Part shown: positions 7,841 to 15,977 of the stretch, one piece after another
Layout: each line of letters begins with the position of its first letter
Position numbering within the stretch: the stretch's first letter is position 1
NCBI GenBank assembly: GCA_023257655.1
Contig: JALRBQ010000098.1
Coordinates: forward strand, 1-49,652
Reading direction: 5' to 3'
Origin: Pseudomonadales bacterium
GTDB taxonomy: Bacteria; Pseudomonadota; Gammaproteobacteria; Pseudomonadales; Pseudohongiellaceae
DNA length: 49,652 nt
Position numbers and translations under genes: made by a program
The notes under the pieces: generated by a model
Database searches by the model: none
The model's input: the letters and a program-made list of their open reading frames with translations, nothing else
What the model was told of the DNA's origin: nothing

Positions 7841-9715
7841 ATGCCAGCCAAACCCTGCCACGCGCTGCTGCTGAGTGGCCTGACACTGTTGCTGCTCACC
7901 GCTTGTTCCGAACCGACAGGCAGTGTCCCCACCAGCATCGCGTCAAGCGCCGTGTCCGGAGACTGGCCCCAATACCGTGGTGATCTCGCCGGCAAGGGCT
8001 TCAGTCCACTGCGAGAGATCACGCCGGACAATGTCGCGTCTCTGAATGAGGCCTGGCGCTACGCGCTTGCCGCCGACGTGGAACCTGGCGCCACCGCGCG
8101 CAATCCGAATTCCCAGGTTACTCCTGTGGTGGTGGAGGGTGTGATGTATGTGTCGGCAGCCGATCGAATCGTAGCGCTCGATCCGGTCACAGGCGAGGAG
8201 TTATGGCGACACTCGGTCACTGGTGGTGCGCCTTCACGTCGTGGTGTCAGCTATTGGCCCGGGGCGGACGGTGCCGCTCCTCGAATCTACTTTACCGTCG
8301 GTACCCGGCTGGTGGCCCTGGAGGCGGCGACCGGCACACTCGCCACCGGGTTCGGGCAGGGCGGGGAGATCGATATGGTGACTCCGTACATCTCCGTACC
8401 GCTGATCTACGAAGAGGTCATCGTGGTTGGGGCCAACACGCCAGCGGGGGCAGCCGGCGGTATTGGCAATGCCCGTGCCTACGCGGTCAGTAGCGGAGCG
8501 AAACTGTGGGATTTCGACTCGGTTCCACAACCCGGCGCTATCGGTAATGACACCTGGGCGGATGCGAGTTGGGAAGGGCGTCTGGGTGCCAATGCCTGGC
8601 CATTCTATTTCACCGTGGACACGGACCGCGATCTTCTCTACATCCCGCTGGCTTCTCCGCTGCCGTTTGCATTCGGTGGTGATCGTGAAGGCAACAACCT
8701 GTTCGCGAACTCCATCGTTGCGGTCAACATCCATAACGGTGAGTACGTCTGGCATTTCCAGACCATACATCATGACCTATGGGATCACGACCCGCCTGCG
8801 CCTCCGACACTGTTCGACATTGATCGCGCGGGTGATGTCGTTCCCGCATTGGCGGTAACGACAAAATCCGGTTATCTGTTTCTGTTGAATCGTGAGACCG
8901 GTGAGCCGCTTATCCCCGTAGAGGAAACGCCGGTGGCAGCCAGCACAGTACCGGGTGAGCACATCTCTCCGACCCAACCCATTCCGCGCACACCGCCAAT
9001 GGCGCGTGTCAGCTATTCCAGTACCGATTTCGTTACTGTCGCCGACACCTCCGCGGCCCACGTCGATGCCTGCGTTGCCCTGCTTGATGCGGTAGGACCG
9101 CTGACTCATAGAGGAGCTTATACCCCGTGGGCTTACAAGTCTGATCCGGCTGCGCCTGGTGCGACATTGCTATTTCCGGGTCTGGCGGGCGGTCCGAACT
9201 GGGGAGGCGCGCCCTACGATCCCACGACAGGCTTTGTCTTCGTGTTCGCCGGTGACAGCGGCAGCCTTGGCTGGCTCGAGGATGCCCCGGCTGGCAGTGC
9301 CGTGCCTTTTGTGCTGGGTGGCCCGCGACCCGGAAATTTCGAAGTTCGCCTCGATGGCATCAGCATGCCCTGTCAGAAACCGCCGTGGGGTACACTCACT
9401 GCCGTCGATACCCGCACTGGCGAGATCGCGTGGCGCCAGCCGCTCGGCCTCACCGAGTCTTTGCCGGAAGGCAAGCAGCTGACTGGACGCCCCGGTCGTG
9501 CCGGTGGTCTCACCACAGCGAGCGGTTTACTGTTCATCGCCGCCACGGATGACAGACGCTTCCGCGCGCTCGACACAACCAACGGTCGTTTGTTATGGGA
9601 GACGACACTGGATAATCGCGGCAATGCCAGCCCCATGAGTTACCACGGCAGTGATGGCAAGCAATACGTGGTGGTGAGTGCGACCGATTCACTGGTGAGC
9701 TTCCGCCTCCCCTGA
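7841..9715 (+). CDS. PQQ-dependent dehydrogenase, lipoprotein
   Basis: A 624-residue eight-bladed quinoprotein of the membrane-type glucose/alcohol dehydrogenase superfamily, expected to oxidise a sugar or alcohol in the periplasm with PQQ and pass electrons to the respiratory chain. A lipoprotein signal ends at lipobox LTAC near residue 23. Propeller blades show the usual repeats (VSAADRIVALDPVTGEELW, YLFLLNRETGEPL, LTAVDTRTGEIAW). The active-site stretch HHDLWDHDPPAPP is the hallmark of this group. GAGG lies 8 bases ahead of the ATG at 7841. The ATG at 7835 is too close to it. The start region contains a short duplication of ATGCCAGCCAA (7815-7825 and 7841-7851). Substrate unknown. Confidence 0.9.
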   Translation: MPAKPCHALLLSGLTLLLLTACSEPTGSVPTSIASSAVSGDWPQYRGDLAGKGFSPLREITPDNVASLNEAWRYALAADVEPGATARNPNSQVTPVVVEGVMYVSAADRIVALDPVTGEELWRHSVTGGAPSRRGVSYWPGADGAAPRIYFTVGTRLVALEAATGTLATGFGQGGEIDMVTPYISVPLIYEEVIVVGANTPAGAAGGIGNARAYAVSSGAKLWDFDSVPQPGAIGNDTWADASWEGRLGANAWPFYFTVDTDRDLLYIPLASPLPFAFGGDREGNNLFANSIVAVNIHNGEYVWHFQTIHHDLWDHDPPAPPTLFDIDRAGDVVPALAVTTKSGYLFLLNRETGEPLIPVEETPVAASTVPGEHISPTQPIPRTPPMARVSYSSTDFVTVADTSAAHVDACVALLDAVGPLTHRGAYTPWAYKSDPAAPGATLLFPGLAGGPNWGGAPYDPTTGFVFVFAGDSGSLGWLEDAPAGSAVPFVLGGPRPGNFEVRLDGISMPCQKPPWGTLTAVDTRTGEIAWRQPLGLTESLPEGKQLTGRPGRAGGLTTASGLLFIAATDDRRFRALDTTNGRLLWETTLDNRGNASPMSYHGSDGKQYVVVSATDSLVSFRLP

Positions 9716-9745
9716 TTTGGCGCAAGCTGGCTTGGTGGACTGGCG

Positions 9746-9774
9746 CTGTCACGACCAGTTTTCCATGCTATATT
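9746..9774 (+). promoter_or_regulatory. Putative sigma70 promoter for the cupin gene
   Basis: CTGTCA (9746-9751), a 17-bp spacer and TATATT (9769-9774) match the sigma70 consensus at 4/6 and 5/6. Transcription would begin near 9781, giving the cupin mRNA an unusually long leader of about 200 bases that contains the tandem repeats at 9867-9961. Confidence 0.45.
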
Positions 9775-9866
9775 GCCTTCACGAACCCTGGCGAAGCGGG
9801 TCTTCAGGCCGGTCTGCACACCCTGGGCAACCCGTGGGCAATGATTGAATTCAAGAGAACAACACT

Positions 9867-9961
9867 AACACCGAGAACACCGACAACACCGAGCACAATG
9901 AACAGTCAATGAAGAGTCAATAAAGATTCAATGAAGATTCAATGAAGATTCAATGAAGAGA
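9867..9961 (+). repeat. Two short tandem repeats in the leader of the cupin gene
   Basis: Three copies of a 9-bp unit AACACCGAG/C occupy 9867-9893. Six copies of an 11-bp unit, consensus CAATGAAGATT, follow at 9896-9961 (starts at 9896, 9907, 9918, 9929, 9940, 9951). The 11-bp copies carry 0-3 changes. The array ends 27 bp before the cupin start codon. The unit contains ATG, but in 11-bp steps, so no long frame results. Confidence 0.9.
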
Positions 9962-9988
9962 CACTGGCGATAATCACTGGAGATAATA

Positions 9989-10468
9989 ATGAGAACAAAG
10001 ACTTTAATCCGGAATACCCTGATGACCCTTGTAGGCCTGCTGACCAGCGTGCTGCTGGGCATGCAGACTGCGTCGGCACAGGTTGTGCCACAGGACGAAC
10101 ATGGCTTTATGATCGCCACTCCCGCCGATCAGATGCCAGGAGAGGGTAGCCGTACAGTGAACATCTTTGGCGATCCCAGCAAGCCCGGGATCTACGTCAT
10201 CCAGATCACCTTTCCGCCCGGTCGCGGCAGCCGCCCGCACTTTCACAGCACGGCACGTTACATCACGCTATTGAAAGGCACCTGGTGGGTGTCAACCGGT
10301 CCGGAATCAGATGTGTATGATCCGGACAATATGCGCAAGGTGGAACCAGGCACGTTTATTTACGAGCCCCCCGGTGGTCACCACTACGACATGGCGAAGG
10401 ATGAGGAAGTCGTCGTTCAGATCATGGGCATGGGACCGGTGGTCACCACGTCGCTGGAAAATCGCTAA
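9989..10468 (+). CDS. Secreted single-domain cupin protein
   Basis: A 159-residue protein with a Sec signal peptide (cleavage near residue 30, TASA-Q) and one cupin beta-barrel. Metal-binding-type residues are visible in cupin motif 1, RPHFHSTARYITLLKG (two His), and motif 2, EPPGGHHYDMA (two His). The function of this type of periplasmic cupin is not established. It could be a small-molecule dioxygenase, an isomerase or a binding protein. AGATAAT sits before the ATG at 9989, with only a weak ribosome site (GGAG at 9979). The gene stands alone behind a repeat-filled leader and ends in a hairpin shared with the converging molybdoenzyme gene. Confidence 0.82.
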   Translation: MRTKTLIRNTLMTLVGLLTSVLLGMQTASAQVVPQDEHGFMIATPADQMPGEGSRTVNIFGDPSKPGIYVIQITFPPGRGSRPHFHSTARYITLLKGTWWVSTGPESDVYDPDNMRKVEPGTFIYEPPGGHHYDMAKDEEVVVQIMGMGPVVTTSLENR

Positions 10469-10496
10469 ACCCTGGATCGCAACGGATAAAGAAACC

Positions 10497-10527
10497 GGGG
10501 TCAGGCCGGTGCACCGACACTGACCCC
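10497..10527. terminator. Shared hairpin between converging genes
   Basis: GGGGTCAG (10497-10504) pairs perfectly with CTGACCCC (10520-10527), with a smaller inner GGTGCACC palindrome. On the minus strand it is followed by a T-rich stretch, GGTTTCTTTATCC. It lies 28 bp after the cupin stop and 67 bp after the sulfite-oxidase-like stop, so it may serve both. Confidence 0.55.
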
Positions 10528-10594
10528 CTTCACTCGATCACGCTATTCAATCCCGTTATTTAGCCCCGCCAATCGAGCGCTGTGCGGGTAAGAA

Positions 10595-11764
10595 TCAGCC
10601 GATGCGCACGGTGCGCGGGAACTGTTGATAGTTTTCCCAGCGGCTTATCTTTTCTGGCATTTGTTCAGCCGTGGGTTGAACGTGACCATTGATGTCGGTT
10701 ACGCGTGACACGATTGTGTGCTCTCCTGGCGCCGCGTTGTCCCACATCAGGCTGAACAGCTTCCACGAATATTTCGAGGATTGCGGATCGATCGTCGCTT
10801 CCTGCCAGGGGCCATTGTCGATCTTTACTTCCACGCTGCGCAGCGGCGTACCATCGTTCAATGCGAAGCCTGTAATCTTGTGCTGAGCGCCAAGCTTCGT
10901 CACCCGCACGACTGAAGATTTCAACTGAATGCGCGTCACGGAATTTTCCACCCAGCGCTCCTGATTGCCGATCATCTCCTTCTTCAGCGTCACGTAGTCG
11001 CGACCCATGAACCGTCCCATATAACGTCTGTCTTGAACGTGAATCTGGGTTAGCCACTTGACGTTGGCGACACCATAGAAGCCAGGAACAAGCAGTCGCA
11101 GCGGACGTCCATGGAACTGGGGCAGAGGCTCGCCGTTCATCTCCATGGCCAGCATATTCTCTTCGCGCAAGGCGTCTTCCAGCGGCAGACTGCGGGCAAA
11201 ACTCTGCTCGACATCGGTCTCGCGAATGTTTTCGGTGCCCTGATCCCCACCAAAGAACACGATCTCTTTGCCCTCAGGCTGGATACCGGCTTCCTGAAGA
11301 ATGTCGCGTAGCCGCACGCCGCGCCATTGGGCATTACCGATCAGTCCCTGATACAGGTTATCCGGCCGGTTGCCGCCGCACTCGAAGCCGGCGTCGATCT
11401 GAAACATGCCCTTGGCACGCAGATCTGCCAGTGTGTACTCGCGGGGATTGTCCACCAGTCCGGTGATGCTCAACTTGTAATTCGCCACATCGAGAGTCGG
11501 TTGCCCGTAGTGCTGCACGACGTAGAAATCCTGATTGTCCGAATAGAAAGAATCGATCTGGCGCGTGTCGAGGAAGTGAGTCGCGCCGGGCAGGGCGGGT
11601 CCGCGGGAGTAATTTTCAGGCATATCAGTGAAGGGGACGAGAGTTTCGCCCTGGGCCAGAACCGGGATGGCCCACTGAGGCAGGCTGGCGGCGGTGCCGA
11701 GTGCGAGCCCGGCTTTCAGGCTGGTCTTTAACAGAGTGCGTCGATCCAGTTTCTCTTCGGTCAT
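10595..11764 (-). CDS. Tat-exported sulfite-oxidase-family molybdoenzyme
   Basis: A 389-residue periplasmic oxidoreductase of the sulfite oxidase/SoxC/SorA family with a mononuclear Mo cofactor. The N-terminus is a twin-arginine signal (R8 R9 in DRRTLLK). The Mo-binding domain carries the ligand Cys129 in GFECGGNRP and the PLPQFHGRPLRLLVPGFYG motif. The C-terminal third is the immunoglobulin-like dimerisation domain. No haem domain is fused, and no cytochrome gene lies next to it, so its electron acceptor is unknown. I chose the ATG at 11764 because GAGG lies 6 bases upstream. An in-frame TTG at 11776 falls inside that ribosome site. It could oxidise sulfite or a related S or N compound. Confidence 0.88.
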   Translation of the reverse strand: MTEEKLDRRTLLKTSLKAGLALGTAASLPQWAIPVLAQGETLVPFTDMPENYSRGPALPGATHFLDTRQIDSFYSDNQDFYVVQHYGQPTLDVANYKLSITGLVDNPREYTLADLRAKGMFQIDAGFECGGNRPDNLYQGLIGNAQWRGVRLRDILQEAGIQPEGKEIVFFGGDQGTENIRETDVEQSFARSLPLEDALREENMLAMEMNGEPLPQFHGRPLRLLVPGFYGVANVKWLTQIHVQDRRYMGRFMGRDYVTLKKEMIGNQERWVENSVTRIQLKSSVVRVTKLGAQHKITGFALNDGTPLRSVEVKIDNGPWQEATIDPQSSKYSWKLFSLMWDNAAPGEHTIVSRVTDINGHVQPTAEQMPEKISRWENYQQFPRTVRIG

Positions 11765-11933
11765 TGTGAACCTCAAATGTTGTTTTTATTGCGGATGTTG
11801 TTGTTATTGCAAATGCTGTTTGGGCAGAGAGCGCTGTGGCTCAAACACAGTCAGGTTACCGAGTATACTCCGTTCCCGCGACGGCAGAAGTCTCCTTGCC
11901 GGCTTTCTGTGTCAGGGAAAGTTGCTGCGTATT

Positions 11934-12965
11934 TCAGCGCGGGACGTGGCGTTCCAGCATCTGCCGGCGCACCACCGCTCCGTACACATTGCCAGCAGCA
12001 TCGACGCCGACGCCCTCGGCACCGGAATGATCGTCCCGCAGTGGCTCACTGTCCTCGATAAAGGCCCGCACCTCGCCGGTCACCGCAGAGCCAATCCTGA
12101 TGCCTTTCATGATGCCAGTCAGCTCGTGAGCCCCGGTATCCGGCCCCGACTCCGAGTCGGCCACATAGAGCGTGTCATCGGCGGTGATGAACAGCCCGCT
12201 GGGGCGGCCAAACTGGCGCCACTCGGCAATAAATTCGCCGGCCTGCGTGAAGATCTGGATGCGGTTGTTCTCGCGATCGGCGACAAACAGGCGACCGCGG
12301 GAATCCAGCGCGATCGAATGGGGTTCACTCAATTGTCCCGGAGCACTGCCCTTGCTGCCCCATTCCTTGATGTAGCGACCCGTCGCGTCGAAATGCACGA
12401 TGCGGTTGTTGAGCCCGCGCCGATGGCTGTCGGCGACGAAGATATCGCCGCTGCGGGGATCGACGACAACATCGTTGGGTTGGTCGAACAACTCCGGTCC
12501 CGACCCGCTGCGTCCTTTCTGACCCAGTGTCATCAAGACCTCGCCCGCCGGGCTGAACTTGAAAACCTGATGACCCAGCTGACCGTCGCCACGGGCATCA
12601 GTCACCCACAGGTTGCCGTCCTGATCGACGGTGGCGCCATGAGGAAACAGGAACAATCCGGCACCGAAACTGGCCAGCAGGCGACCGGCAGTATCGTATT
12701 TCAGGATGGGGGCATCGGAGCGCCCGGCACAGGAATTGTCGGAGCAACGATGCACCACATAGATGAATTGTCCATCTGGCGAAGGTTCGACGGCAGTGAC
12801 GGCAGCCCACTGCACGCCCGCGGGCAACTCTCCCCAGTCTCGCGTCGTGCTATAGGGTCGCGGCAAGTCATTACGTACCCCATGTGCGACCGCGGCGACC
12901 TCTTGTGCCGAAGCCTGAGTGAGGCAACTCACCAGAATCATGATTGGTATCAAGCAGTAGCGCAT
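11934..12965 (-). CDS. Secreted NHL-repeat beta-propeller protein
   Basis: A 343-residue exported protein with a Sec signal peptide (cleavage near residue 21, QASA-Q) and a six-bladed NHL propeller. Repeats of the form LFxQPNDVVVDPRSGDIFVADS, EPHSIALDSRGRLFVADRENNRIQIF and PSGLFITADDTLYVADSE are clear. It resembles the propeller of peptidyl-alpha-hydroxyglycine alpha-amidating lyase, but the lyase activity cannot be inferred. The ATG at 12965 is used. A TTG at 12980 would lengthen the signal peptide and has no better ribosome site. It is divergent from the TIGR02647 gene and lies 169 bp upstream of the molybdoenzyme gene on the same strand. Confidence 0.85.
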   Translation of the reverse strand: MRYCLIPIMILVSCLTQASAQEVAAVAHGVRNDLPRPYSTTRDWGELPAGVQWAAVTAVEPSPDGQFIYVVHRCSDNSCAGRSDAPILKYDTAGRLLASFGAGLFLFPHGATVDQDGNLWVTDARGDGQLGHQVFKFSPAGEVLMTLGQKGRSGSGPELFDQPNDVVVDPRSGDIFVADSHRRGLNNRIVHFDATGRYIKEWGSKGSAPGQLSEPHSIALDSRGRLFVADRENNRIQIFTQAGEFIAEWRQFGRPSGLFITADDTLYVADSESGPDTGAHELTGIMKGIRIGSAVTGEVRAFIEDSEPLRDDHSGAEGVGVDAAGNVYGAVVRRQMLERHVPR

Positions 12966-13056
12966 TGCTGTCTCAAACAAAGTCGGTGTCCGGGTGCGGC
13001 GCGGTCAAGCCGTGGTATCCTGCAGACTGCACTTCCCTTTGCATGCGAGAACCATT

Positions 13057-13293
13057 ATGCACCTTAGTCGCGAATTCCTAGAAGAGTTGGAACTCCTCAA
13101 CCTGTTTAACCTGAACAGTCAGCAGGAAGGGATAAAAATCCACCACGATGCCGATCCCGTGCGAATAGCGTCGGCGAAGCGCCTGTTTGCAAAACACATC
13201 ATTACGCTCGAAGACGGTGGGTTTCTGACGCCACTGGGTGTGCAGGCGGCCGAACACACCCAGGCTCTGGTGATGATGCTGCATTCCGACTGA
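13057..13293 (+). CDS. TIGR02647-family small protein
   Basis: A 78-residue cytoplasmic protein that resembles the conserved gammaproteobacterial family TIGR02647, of unknown function. Features I recognise are the N-terminal EFLEELELLNLFNLNSQQEG, the IKIHHDADPVRIASAKRL middle and the ITLEDGGFLTPLG turn, which together look like a small winged-helix unit. The ATG at 13057 gives the usual family length. An in-frame start at 12994 would add 21 residues unlike the family. The gene is isolated, divergent from the NHL propeller gene, and converges with the first copy of the secreted DLQGVW family 13 bp away. Confidence 0.8.
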   Translation: MHLSREFLEELELLNLFNLNSQQEGIKIHHDADPVRIASAKRLFAKHIITLEDGGFLTPLGVQAAEHTQALVMMLHSD

Positions 13294-13306
13294 GAGAACC
13301 GCCGAT

Positions 13307-14296
13307 TTAGTTCTCTGCGGCCAGTCGCTCCTCGGCGCGGTGGCCGGAGAGTATGTTCATCATGCCATAGTTGCCTTCATGGCAGGCATATTCATAGATG
13401 GCATCATCGGTATGATCGAGGATGATCTCGCGGGTATAGGGTGCCGTATACGTGCCGGGATCATCGGAAGTGAATTGATAACGGATCTCCTGATCGCTAA
13501 TACGGGTCAGGCGTTCCACATTGACCTTTCTCGACGTATCCGGCCCGCCGCCGCTCTTGTCTGAGTAGTTCGTGGTTTCGATCACGAGTGTCTCACCATC
13601 CCAGTAGCCGCGTGAATCGCCATGCCACAACTTGATGTTGTCATTGATGTGCGGCTTTGCCACAAGCGGAATAATGCGCACGTCATGGGCCATTTCCTGC
13701 ACGATGGCGACGGTGTCGCGTGTCTGTACGATCTGCCAGTAACTGTTGTAACCCGAGCCCAGTCGCGGGGCGCCGAAGGACAGGCAGCGCTCGCCCAAAG
13801 AGCGATCGGTCCAGGAATCCGCCGGGTGTTCTTCGCGGTGTTGGGCCGCAGCACGCGCCATCGCGACGGCACGTTCCGTACGCGCGGGGTATTTGCCATT
13901 GGGCGGGTCGATGATCTGTGAGGTGCGGCGGTGAATCGTGCGGTCTGCCATCCATTGCTGATCGTAGTTGCCGGTACTGGGATCGTAAGAGACCACTTCG
14001 CCACTGAAGGCCGCCTCCAGTACGCCCTCGCCAAACAGGGCATCGCCGGCTTCCTGATTGATCTCCAGCAGTCGCCGCTGCAGAAACTCCACATCCTCAT
14101 CTGTCAGGAACTGCTTGTCGCCAAACACATCGGGCCGTTCAACCGGGGTAATCGTGTTGTTTTCCCAGACGCCTTGCAGATCAGGGTGGCCGTCGATCGT
14201 GCGCGGCGCCGTGTAATTGCCGGATTGCGCCACGGCGGTGCCTGTCAGGAGGGTGAGGGTAAACAGGGAGGAGCAGAGTAGCGTTGTTCGGGACAT
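13307..14296 (-). CDS. Secreted DLQGVW/YEYACHEGNYG family protein, copy A
   Basis: A 329-residue protein with a Sec signal peptide (cleavage after GTAVA, near residue 24). It is one of three paralogs in this window (with 24232-25278 and 45753-46787). Shared landmarks are PRTxxGxPDLQGVW after the signal, an ERCLSFG cysteine, GDSRGYWDGETLVIET, and near the C-terminus YEYACHEGNYGMMNIL. Two cysteines are conserved in all three copies, which would suit a periplasmic disulfide or a metal site. The family's function is unknown to me. The ATG at 14296 has AAAGGA 8 bases upstream. Longer in-frame versions add a non-signal N-terminus. Copy A is the most divergent of the three. Confidence 0.8.
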   Translation of the reverse strand: MSRTTLLCSSLFTLTLLTGTAVAQSGNYTAPRTIDGHPDLQGVWENNTITPVERPDVFGDKQFLTDEDVEFLQRRLLEINQEAGDALFGEGVLEAAFSGEVVSYDPSTGNYDQQWMADRTIHRRTSQIIDPPNGKYPARTERAVAMARAAAQHREEHPADSWTDRSLGERCLSFGAPRLGSGYNSYWQIVQTRDTVAIVQEMAHDVRIIPLVAKPHINDNIKLWHGDSRGYWDGETLVIETTNYSDKSGGGPDTSRKVNVERLTRISDQEIRYQFTSDDPGTYTAPYTREIILDHTDDAIYEYACHEGNYGMMNILSGHRAEERLAAEN

Positions 14297-14380
14297 GACA
14301 CTTTTCCTTTCTTGACGGAGGAATTGCTCACTATCCTTAACCAATTGGTCTAAATAATCAAGTCGCCTACGCGGCCGTGA

Positions 14381-14518
14381 TCAGCCGCGGGCGTTGGTCG
14401 ACAGGAACCCCAGCAATTCCTGTTCCATGTGATCGCCGACGCCAGGAATGAACAGGACACTCGATGCGACCACTGCAGCGACGATGACACACAGGATCAG
14501 ATAGGTCTTCATCTTCAT
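14381..14518 (-). CDS. Small single-pass membrane protein
   Basis: A 45-residue open frame starting at ATG 14518, four bases after the stop codon of the preceding gene (14522-15061), with GGAGA at a good distance inside that gene's 3' end. The product begins MKMKTYLI and is a single hydrophobic helix (residues about 5-25) followed by a short polar tail ending TNARG. The tight spacing, ribosome site and clean membrane segment make it a credible translationally coupled gene. No function can be assigned. It is short enough to be missed by gene finders with a 60-residue cutoff. Confidence 0.6.
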   Translation of the reverse strand: MKMKTYLILCVIVAAVVASSVLFIPGVGDHMEQELLGFLSTNARG

Positions 14519-14521
14519 CGG

Positions 14522-15061
14522 TCAGTCTCCGGACGCGGTTGTTGGAGGGGCCAGTTCGAAAATCCAGGTGTTGCCGGCCTCGATGTCCGCGCGGGATGTC
14601 GGGGATCGGTATTTCGAGGCCATCTTGGCGGCGATGCCATCGAGTGCGGGCCCGGACTCGATGCGCACCAGCTGGCGCTCATAACGGACGCCGTTGATGC
14701 GGATTACTGCGTGGCCATCGCCTTCATCGGCGTGCACAGCCCAATGTTTCCACAAGCGTCCCAAGGTCGTGCCCATATAGCCACAGGCGATGTAAATCTT
14801 GCCTTCGCTCTCGAGAATCCAGACCAGCCGGGAACTCAGGGGATCGCTGATCTGCAGTTCGATAGTGCCGACAGTATTGGTGAATTGCCAGTCGGGTTCC
14901 GGGCCTCGATAGAGCTCTCCTGCGACGAGTTCGCCACCGGGGAACAGCGTGCTGGGACCGTCATTGCGGCTGGTGTCATAACGCAAGGTGGCGATCGCCA
15001 CCGCGGGCACCAGCAGCAGGAGTCCGATTAATTGCAGCACCAGCGTGAGCAGTCGTTTCAT
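14522..15061 (-). CDS. Membrane-anchored protein, possible split-barrel fold
   Basis: A 179-residue protein with one N-terminal membrane helix or uncleaved signal (residues 4-27), then a soluble domain outside the cytoplasm. The segment from about residue 65 (TIELQISDPLSSRLVWILESE, then GKIYIACGY) loosely recalls the deazaflavin/PNPOx-like split-barrel fold. That resemblance is weak and I would not assign a cofactor. GGGAGA precedes the ATG at 15061 by 7 bases. It is 71 bp after the exported MBL hydrolase gene and is followed at once by the 45-residue membrane protein. Confidence 0.65.
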   Translation of the reverse strand: MKRLLTLVLQLIGLLLLVPAVAIATLRYDTSRNDGPSTLFPGGELVAGELYRGPEPDWQFTNTVGTIELQISDPLSSRLVWILESEGKIYIACGYMGTTLGRLWKHWAVHADEGDGHAVIRINGVRYERQLVRIESGPALDGIAAKMASKYRSPTSRADIEAGNTWIFELAPPTTASGD

Positions 15062-15132
15062 AGGGTCTCTCCCGGTGTAGGCGCGAGGCTCTCAGTGTAC
15101 GGGCAGTGCGCGCACAAGAAAACCGTTCGTAG

Positions 15133-15975
15133 CTACTTGCGAGCGGGAATCCGTCGTGTCTCGCCGGGGCGGGTGAACAGATCGATCTCCCGCAGGGAAG
15201 TCGGCCGCAATAACGGGTCACCCGGAACCGCCGCAGGGACATGCACGCCGACGCTGCGCTGTGGCCGAATGTGTTCTTGCAGGATACGCTGACCCGATTC
15301 CGATGTCAGGAACCAGTCCGGGGGAAAGGCCATCTGGGGAGGAGTCTTGCGCCAATACTCGGCGTCACGGGCGAAATGCACGTCATTGGGATCGGCGTCC
15401 CCCATGTGCAACACGGTAGTCTCGGCCTCCAGAGTCACTCGCCACGCCAGGTTTTCCACATCGAGCCGGCCCGTGGGCCAGCCGGAATGGGGAATGCGCA
15501 CGACTTCGATGGCGAGGCCGGGCATGGCCAGCGTTATCGGCGGGTCCTGATACGCGAGGCTGACCGGGGTCACCCGCTCGAACACGGCGGTTTCTGCGCT
15601 GCCGGCTTCGCTGCGCAGGGCGATGACGGCCTGCATGGGCGCATAAAGGTGGATGCCGGGTTGGGCCTGCAACAGGCGCAATATATCGGGGGCCGAGAAA
15701 TGGTCGCCATGGAAGTGACTGATGAAGACGGCGTCGACGCCATCGAACGGTGAGCTGCCGGCAAATATCGCCGTCTCCATGGCCTCGGGTACCAAACGGT
15801 ACTCGTTGTAAGTGTTTCGGAACAGGGGGTCGAACAGAATCTTAGTCTCGCCGCGCGTAACCATCACGCCTTCATTCGCGATGTAATAGGCGGTGGCACT
15901 CTGGCCCTGGGCGGGCAGCGACAGAACGCCGGTGGCCAGCAAGCAAAGCATCCTCGCCCATCCGGGTCTCGCCAT
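15133..15975 (-). CDS. Exported MBL-fold metallo-hydrolase
   Basis: A 280-residue metallo-beta-lactamase-fold enzyme with a Sec signal peptide (residues 1-26 or so, ending LPAQGQ). The dinuclear metal motif HFHGDHF is present, with later ligands in IPHSGW and HMGDAD. It resembles the UlaG-like branch that keeps a compact core. The start is the ATG at 15975, since AAGGAG lies 7 bases ahead. The ATG six bases upstream is too close to that site. It follows cmoM with only a 2-bp gap, so the two are translationally coupled, although no functional link with tRNA modification is known. Confidence 0.87.
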   Translation of the reverse strand: MARPGWARMLCLLATGVLSLPAQGQSATAYYIANEGVMVTRGETKILFDPLFRNTYNEYRLVPEAMETAIFAGSSPFDGVDAVFISHFHGDHFSAPDILRLLQAQPGIHLYAPMQAVIALRSEAGSAETAVFERVTPVSLAYQDPPITLAMPGLAIEVVRIPHSGWPTGRLDVENLAWRVTLEAETTVLHMGDADPNDVHFARDAEYWRKTPPQMAFPPDWFLTSESGQRILQEHIRPQRSVGVHVPAAVPGDPLLRPTSLREIDLFTRPGETRRIPARK

Positions 15976-15977
15976 GA

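Noticed and set aside
9867..9961. CRISPR-like array
   Set aside because: Units of 9 and 11 bp are contiguous with no spacers, so it is a simple tandem repeat. No cas genes are present.
11694..13067. Long open frame (457 codons) on the plus strand
   Set aside because: It covers the NHL gene antisense and the start of the molybdoenzyme gene, and has no ribosome site or domain. The sense genes are well supported.
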